Below, piece after piece: positions 26,008 to 31,603 of a stretch of 31,603 nucleotides of DNA. This stretch comes from JAYZAP01 sp964645285 (GTDB taxonomy: Bacteria > Pseudomonadota > Alphaproteobacteria > JAAXGF01): positions 1-31,603 of the forward strand of contig CAZYDR010000043.1 of NCBI GenBank assembly GCA_964645285.1, in the 5' to 3' direction. The notes beneath the pieces are model-generated. The model searched no databases. It was not told where the DNA came from and worked only from the letters and a program-made list of their open reading frames with translations. The position numbers and the translations under genes are program-made. Each line of letters begins with the position of its first letter. The stretch's first letter is position 1.

Positions 26008-27921
26008 ATGACCGATACCCAGACAGCCCCCCAGACAGCCCCAGAAACCCGGCCGTTCGAGGCTGAGGTTGGCCGCCTCCTCAAAATCGTCGCCAGCTCG
26101 CTCTACAGCGAGCGCGAGATCTTCCTGCGGGAACTGGTGTCCAACGCGTCGGATGCCTGCGACCGGCTGCGCTACGCGGCCCTGACCGAGGCCAAGCTGC
26201 TGGCCGACAATCCCGACCTCAAGGTCACCGTGGCCATCGACAAGAAGGCCAAGACCATCACCGTCACCGACAACGGCCTCGGCATGGGCCATGACGAGTT
26301 GGTCTCCGACCTTGGCACCATCGCCCGCTCGGGCACCACCGCCTTTGTCGAACAGCTCAGCGGCGACGATGCCGAGGATGTCGATCTGATCGGTCAGTTC
26401 GGCGTCGGCTTTTATTCGTCGTTCATGGTCGCCGACCGGGTCGCGGTGATCAGCCGCAAGGCCGGCGAGGACGTGAGCTGGCAATGGGAATCCGATGGCG
26501 AGGGCTCGTTTACCGTAACCCCCCTGGACGAGGCCGGGCCGCGCGGCACCGCCATCACCCTGCATATGCGCAAAGACGCCAAGGAATTCCTCGAGTCGCC
26601 GCGCCTGCACCACGTCATCAAGCATTACTCGGACCATATTGCCCTGCCCATCGTGCTGGTCGGTGGCCAGGACGGCGAGAGTGACGACGCCACGGTCAAC
26701 GCCGCCCAGGCTCTTTGGGCCCGACCCAAGAACGAGATCGAGGCCGAGCAGTACACCGAGTTCTACCACCACACCGGTCATCTGTTCGATGAGCCGTGGC
26801 TGACCATCCACAACCGGGTGGAAGGCAAGATCGAGTACACCAATCTGTTGTTCGTGCCCTCGACCAAGCCGTTCGATCTGTTCCAGGCCGACCGCAAGCC
26901 CAAGATTAAGCTCTACGTCAAACGGGTCTTCATCACCGACGACTGCGAGGAGCTGCTGCCGTCCTATCTGCGCTTCCTGCGCGGCATCGTCGATTCCGAG
27001 GACATGCCGCTGAACGTCAGCCGCGAGATGCTGCAGAACAACCCGGTAGTGGCGAAAATCCGCTCTGGTCTGGTCAAGCGGGTGCTTGGCGAGCTTGAAA
27101 AGAAGGCCAAGAAGGCGCCCGAGGAATACGCCACCTTCTGGGACAACTTCGGCGCGGTCATGAAGGAAGGCATCTACGAGAACCAGGACAACCGCGAGCG
27201 CCTGATTGAGCTGTGCCGCGCCCACTCCACCGCCGCCGACGATCTGGTCAGCTTCGCCGACTATGTCGAGCGCATGAAGGAAGGCCAGGACGCCATCTAC
27301 TACATCACCGGCGATTCCCGCGAGACGGCGGCGCGCAGCCCGCAGCTCGAAGCCTTCCGGGCCAAGGGCGTCGAGGTGCTGTTCCTGACCGATCCGGTGG
27401 ACGAGTTCTGGGTGCCCATCGTCGGCGACTATCAGGACAAACCCTTCAAGTCGGTAACCCAGGGCGGTATCGACCTGGGCGCCGTGGCCGACGCCGAAGA
27501 TTCCGACGCGGCGCCTGTGGAAGACGCGGCGCCCGAGGGCGAGATGGATACCCTGATCGCCCTGTTCAAGTTGACCCTGGGCGACGAGGTCAAGGACGTG
27601 CGCACCACCGAACGCCTGACCGACAGTCCGTGCTGCCTGATCGCCGACGAGGGCGACATGGACATGCACTTGCAACGCATGTTGCAGCAGCATCAGGGCT
27701 TCGACGGCCAGTCCAAGCGGGTCTTCGAGATCAATCCCAAGCACCCCCTGGTCAAGGTCCTGGCCGCCAAGGTCAGCACCGACGGCAGCGGCGACGATGT
27801 CGCCGACGCCGCCTGGCTGCTGCTCGACCAGGCCCGCATCGTCGAGGGCGAGGCGCTGCCGGATCAGGCGGCGTTCGCGCGGCGCCTGTCGGCGTTTATG
27901 CAGAAGGGACTGGGGGTTTAG
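26008..27921 (+). CDS. htpG: Molecular chaperone HtpG (Hsp90)
   Basis: The ATG at 26008 is chosen because AGGGA lies eight bases upstream and the frame then starts close to the conserved PFEAEVGRLL. The 637-residue product has the GHKL ATPase blocks (RELVSNASDACDRLR with Glu42 and Asn46, DNGLGMG, GQFGVGFYSSF), the middle domain (NVSREMLQ) and the C-terminal dimerisation part, so it is full length. It is a cytoplasmic ATP-dependent chaperone. An RpoH-like promoter precedes it and several hairpins follow its stop. Confidence 0.97.
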   Translation: MTDTQTAPQTAPETRPFEAEVGRLLKIVASSLYSEREIFLRELVSNASDACDRLRYAALTEAKLLADNPDLKVTVAIDKKAKTITVTDNGLGMGHDELVSDLGTIARSGTTAFVEQLSGDDAEDVDLIGQFGVGFYSSFMVADRVAVISRKAGEDVSWQWESDGEGSFTVTPLDEAGPRGTAITLHMRKDAKEFLESPRLHHVIKHYSDHIALPIVLVGGQDGESDDATVNAAQALWARPKNEIEAEQYTEFYHHTGHLFDEPWLTIHNRVEGKIEYTNLLFVPSTKPFDLFQADRKPKIKLYVKRVFITDDCEELLPSYLRFLRGIVDSEDMPLNVSREMLQNNPVVAKIRSGLVKRVLGELEKKAKKAPEEYATFWDNFGAVMKEGIYENQDNRERLIELCRAHSTAADDLVSFADYVERMKEGQDAIYYITGDSRETAARSPQLEAFRAKGVEVLFLTDPVDEFWVPIVGDYQDKPFKSVTQGGIDLGAVADAEDSDAAPVEDAAPEGEMDTLIALFKLTLGDEVKDVRTTERLTDSPCCLIADEGDMDMHLQRMLQQHQGFDGQSKRVFEINPKHPLVKVLAAKVSTDGSGDDVADAAWLLLDQARIVEGEALPDQAAFARRLSAFMQKGLGV

Positions 27922-27926
27922 GGGGC

Positions 27927-27987
27927 GCTAAAAGAAAGTTTTTAGCAGCTTTCAGCCCCCGACCGGGGGCCGCCAACCGTTTGGCGG
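27927..27987. terminator. Three adjacent hairpins after htpG
   Basis: Three perfect inverted repeats follow the htpG stop: GCTAAAA/TTTTAGC (27927-27946, 7-bp stem), GCCCCC/GGGGGC (27955-27970, loop GACC) and CCGCCAA/TTGGCGG (27970-27987, loop CCGT). The last can be extended with GGGGC at its left and GCCCC just after it. No long T-run follows, so a simple intrinsic terminator is not proven. It lies between convergent genes and probably ends both transcripts or blocks decay. Confidence 0.55.
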
Positions 27988-28032
27988 GAGCCCCAGTCTG
28001 TGTGAACACGAGAGTGGGCGATTGAACGCGCT

Positions 28033-28803
28033 TTAAGACTCTCCGGCCAATGCCATCCTGGCGACGCCCAGGACACGGCCGAAATCGTTTTCCTGGACGA
28101 TGATAACGCAGCCGTCGTTGTCCTTGCCGTCGCTGGTGGTCAGGACGTCGGCCGGCAGGCGGATGTCCAGAGGTTGGCCGGACCAGGTCCCGATCTGACG
28201 TAGCTCTCGAACCACATTGACGTTGCGCAGGGTTCGGTCGCGATTTTCGCCGCGCTGAACTTCGGTGAGGTGCTCGCCGTCATAGCGCGCCAGCCAGACG
28301 GTCGCGTCACCGGCGTAGTGGCTGGCCGGCAGGGTGACCAGCAGGCCGCCGCCGCTGTCGAGCGCCAGCTCGACGGCGATGTGCGGCGCATTGCTGTCCC
28401 GGGCCTGGGCGATGGCCTGTTTGACCATGCCGCGGCGCGAACCGACCGCGTCGAAAACCCCGTTCATGACCATCTGCGGCGTATAGACCCTGCCCTGACC
28501 GATGCGCAGGCCGTAGGCGCGCTGGCGGTTGGTGGTGTCGTCACTGGCGAAGGGGTCGGCCCAGCCGATGTAATCCCAGTAATTGACGTGCATGGACAGC
28601 GCCACCAGGTCGTCGCGCTCGGCGAGCTCGCCGAGATAGGCCTCGGCCGGCGGGCAGGACGAACAGCCTTGTGATGTGAACAACTCGACCAGCACCGGAT
28701 TGTCGGGTGAACCGGCAATAAGAGGCGCGCGCGAGCTTGGCGCCAGAAGTAGAATAGCAGCCAGGCCCACGTCCGCTAGGGAGAGCAGAAACAAACGTTT
28801 CAT
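28033..28803 (-). CDS. DUF1223 thioredoxin-like secreted protein
   Basis: The ATG at 28803 gives 256 residues beginning MKRLFLL; an in-frame ATG at 28815 adds four. A signal peptide or anchor covers about 1-25. The block LVELFTSQGCSSCPPAEA (CxxC at 47-50) and VNYWDYIGWADPF are characteristic of DUF1223, a thioredoxin-like periplasmic family. It might act on disulfides, but the biochemical role is not established. The gene next to acnA on the same strand is a frequent arrangement in alphaproteobacteria. Confidence 0.9.
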   Translation of the reverse strand: MKRLFLLSLADVGLAAILLLAPSSRAPLIAGSPDNPVLVELFTSQGCSSCPPAEAYLGELAERDDLVALSMHVNYWDYIGWADPFASDDTTNRQRAYGLRIGQGRVYTPQMVMNGVFDAVGSRRGMVKQAIAQARDSNAPHIAVELALDSGGGLLVTLPASHYAGDATVWLARYDGEHLTEVQRGENRDRTLRNVNVVRELRQIGTWSGQPLDIRLPADVLTTSDGKDNDGCVIIVQENDFGRVLGVARMALAGES

Positions 28804-28876
28804 GGCCGCGACCATAGGCTCGCGAGGCGCTTGCGTACCAATCACGTTTCGGTGACGCCCGGGAGACGGCGTTTCC

Positions 28877-31573
<2,697 letters not shown>

Positions 31574-31603
31574 GATGGCGTCTCCTATATTCTCGGGATG
31601 AAT

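Overview
The window is GC-rich, gene-dense bacterial DNA that looks alphaproteobacterial, most likely from the Rhodospirillales or a relative. The reasons are the chromosomal order Suv3-like helicase, HslR (S4 protein), TerB-like protein, seven-iron ferredoxin and CarD, the pairing of acnA with a DUF1223 gene, and a start region of htpG that carries an alphaproteobacterial-type RpoH promoter. No insertion sequence, integrase, phage gene or CRISPR array was seen.

Region 1 (1-10120, + strand) is the unusual part. It is a tightly packed, mostly translationally coupled operon. In order it holds the end of a cytochrome c, two tiny membrane proteins (plus a possible third on the other strand), a very divergent cytochrome bd superfamily subunit I (CydA-like, no CydB), a diheme cytochrome c, a membrane-anchored monoheme cytochrome c, a protein with two cytochrome c domains fused to an ethylbenzene-dehydrogenase/NXR-gamma-like heme b domain, a small two-helix membrane protein, a tandem UspA protein with three apparent PCP_red repeats, a NirJ/AhbD-like radical SAM enzyme with a fourth PCP_red-like tail, and a HemY-type protoporphyrinogen oxidase. 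My reading is a cytochrome c-linked, bd-related terminal oxidase or other gas reductase with its own heme-tailoring genes. The biochemical function is inference. The operon stops at a tRNA-Arg(CCU) gene whose 3' end faces it.

Region 2 (10158-15521) holds the tRNA, a SAM methyltransferase, two PagL-like outer-membrane lipid A deacylase paralogues and a proline iminopeptidase, all on the - strand. It is followed on the + strand by a secreted SNase-like protein and an M48 metalloprotease lipoprotein with a LysM-like tail.

Region 3 (15551-20189) looks like a catabolic group for guanidino/ureido and sugar-acid type compounds: a creatininase-family protein, a dimethylargininase-like amidinohydrolase, a UxaA-family dehydratase and an M20 carbamoylase/allantoate amidohydrolase.

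Region 4 (20272-31573) is housekeeping: a degenerate metallophosphoesterase, CarD, FdxA, a TerB-like protein, HslR, a Suv3-like helicase, HtpG, a DUF1223 protein and aconitase AcnA. Several proteins in the window have lost textbook active-site residues (phosphatase, SNase, creatininase), and these are listed as findings. Homology calls were made by eye, without a database search.
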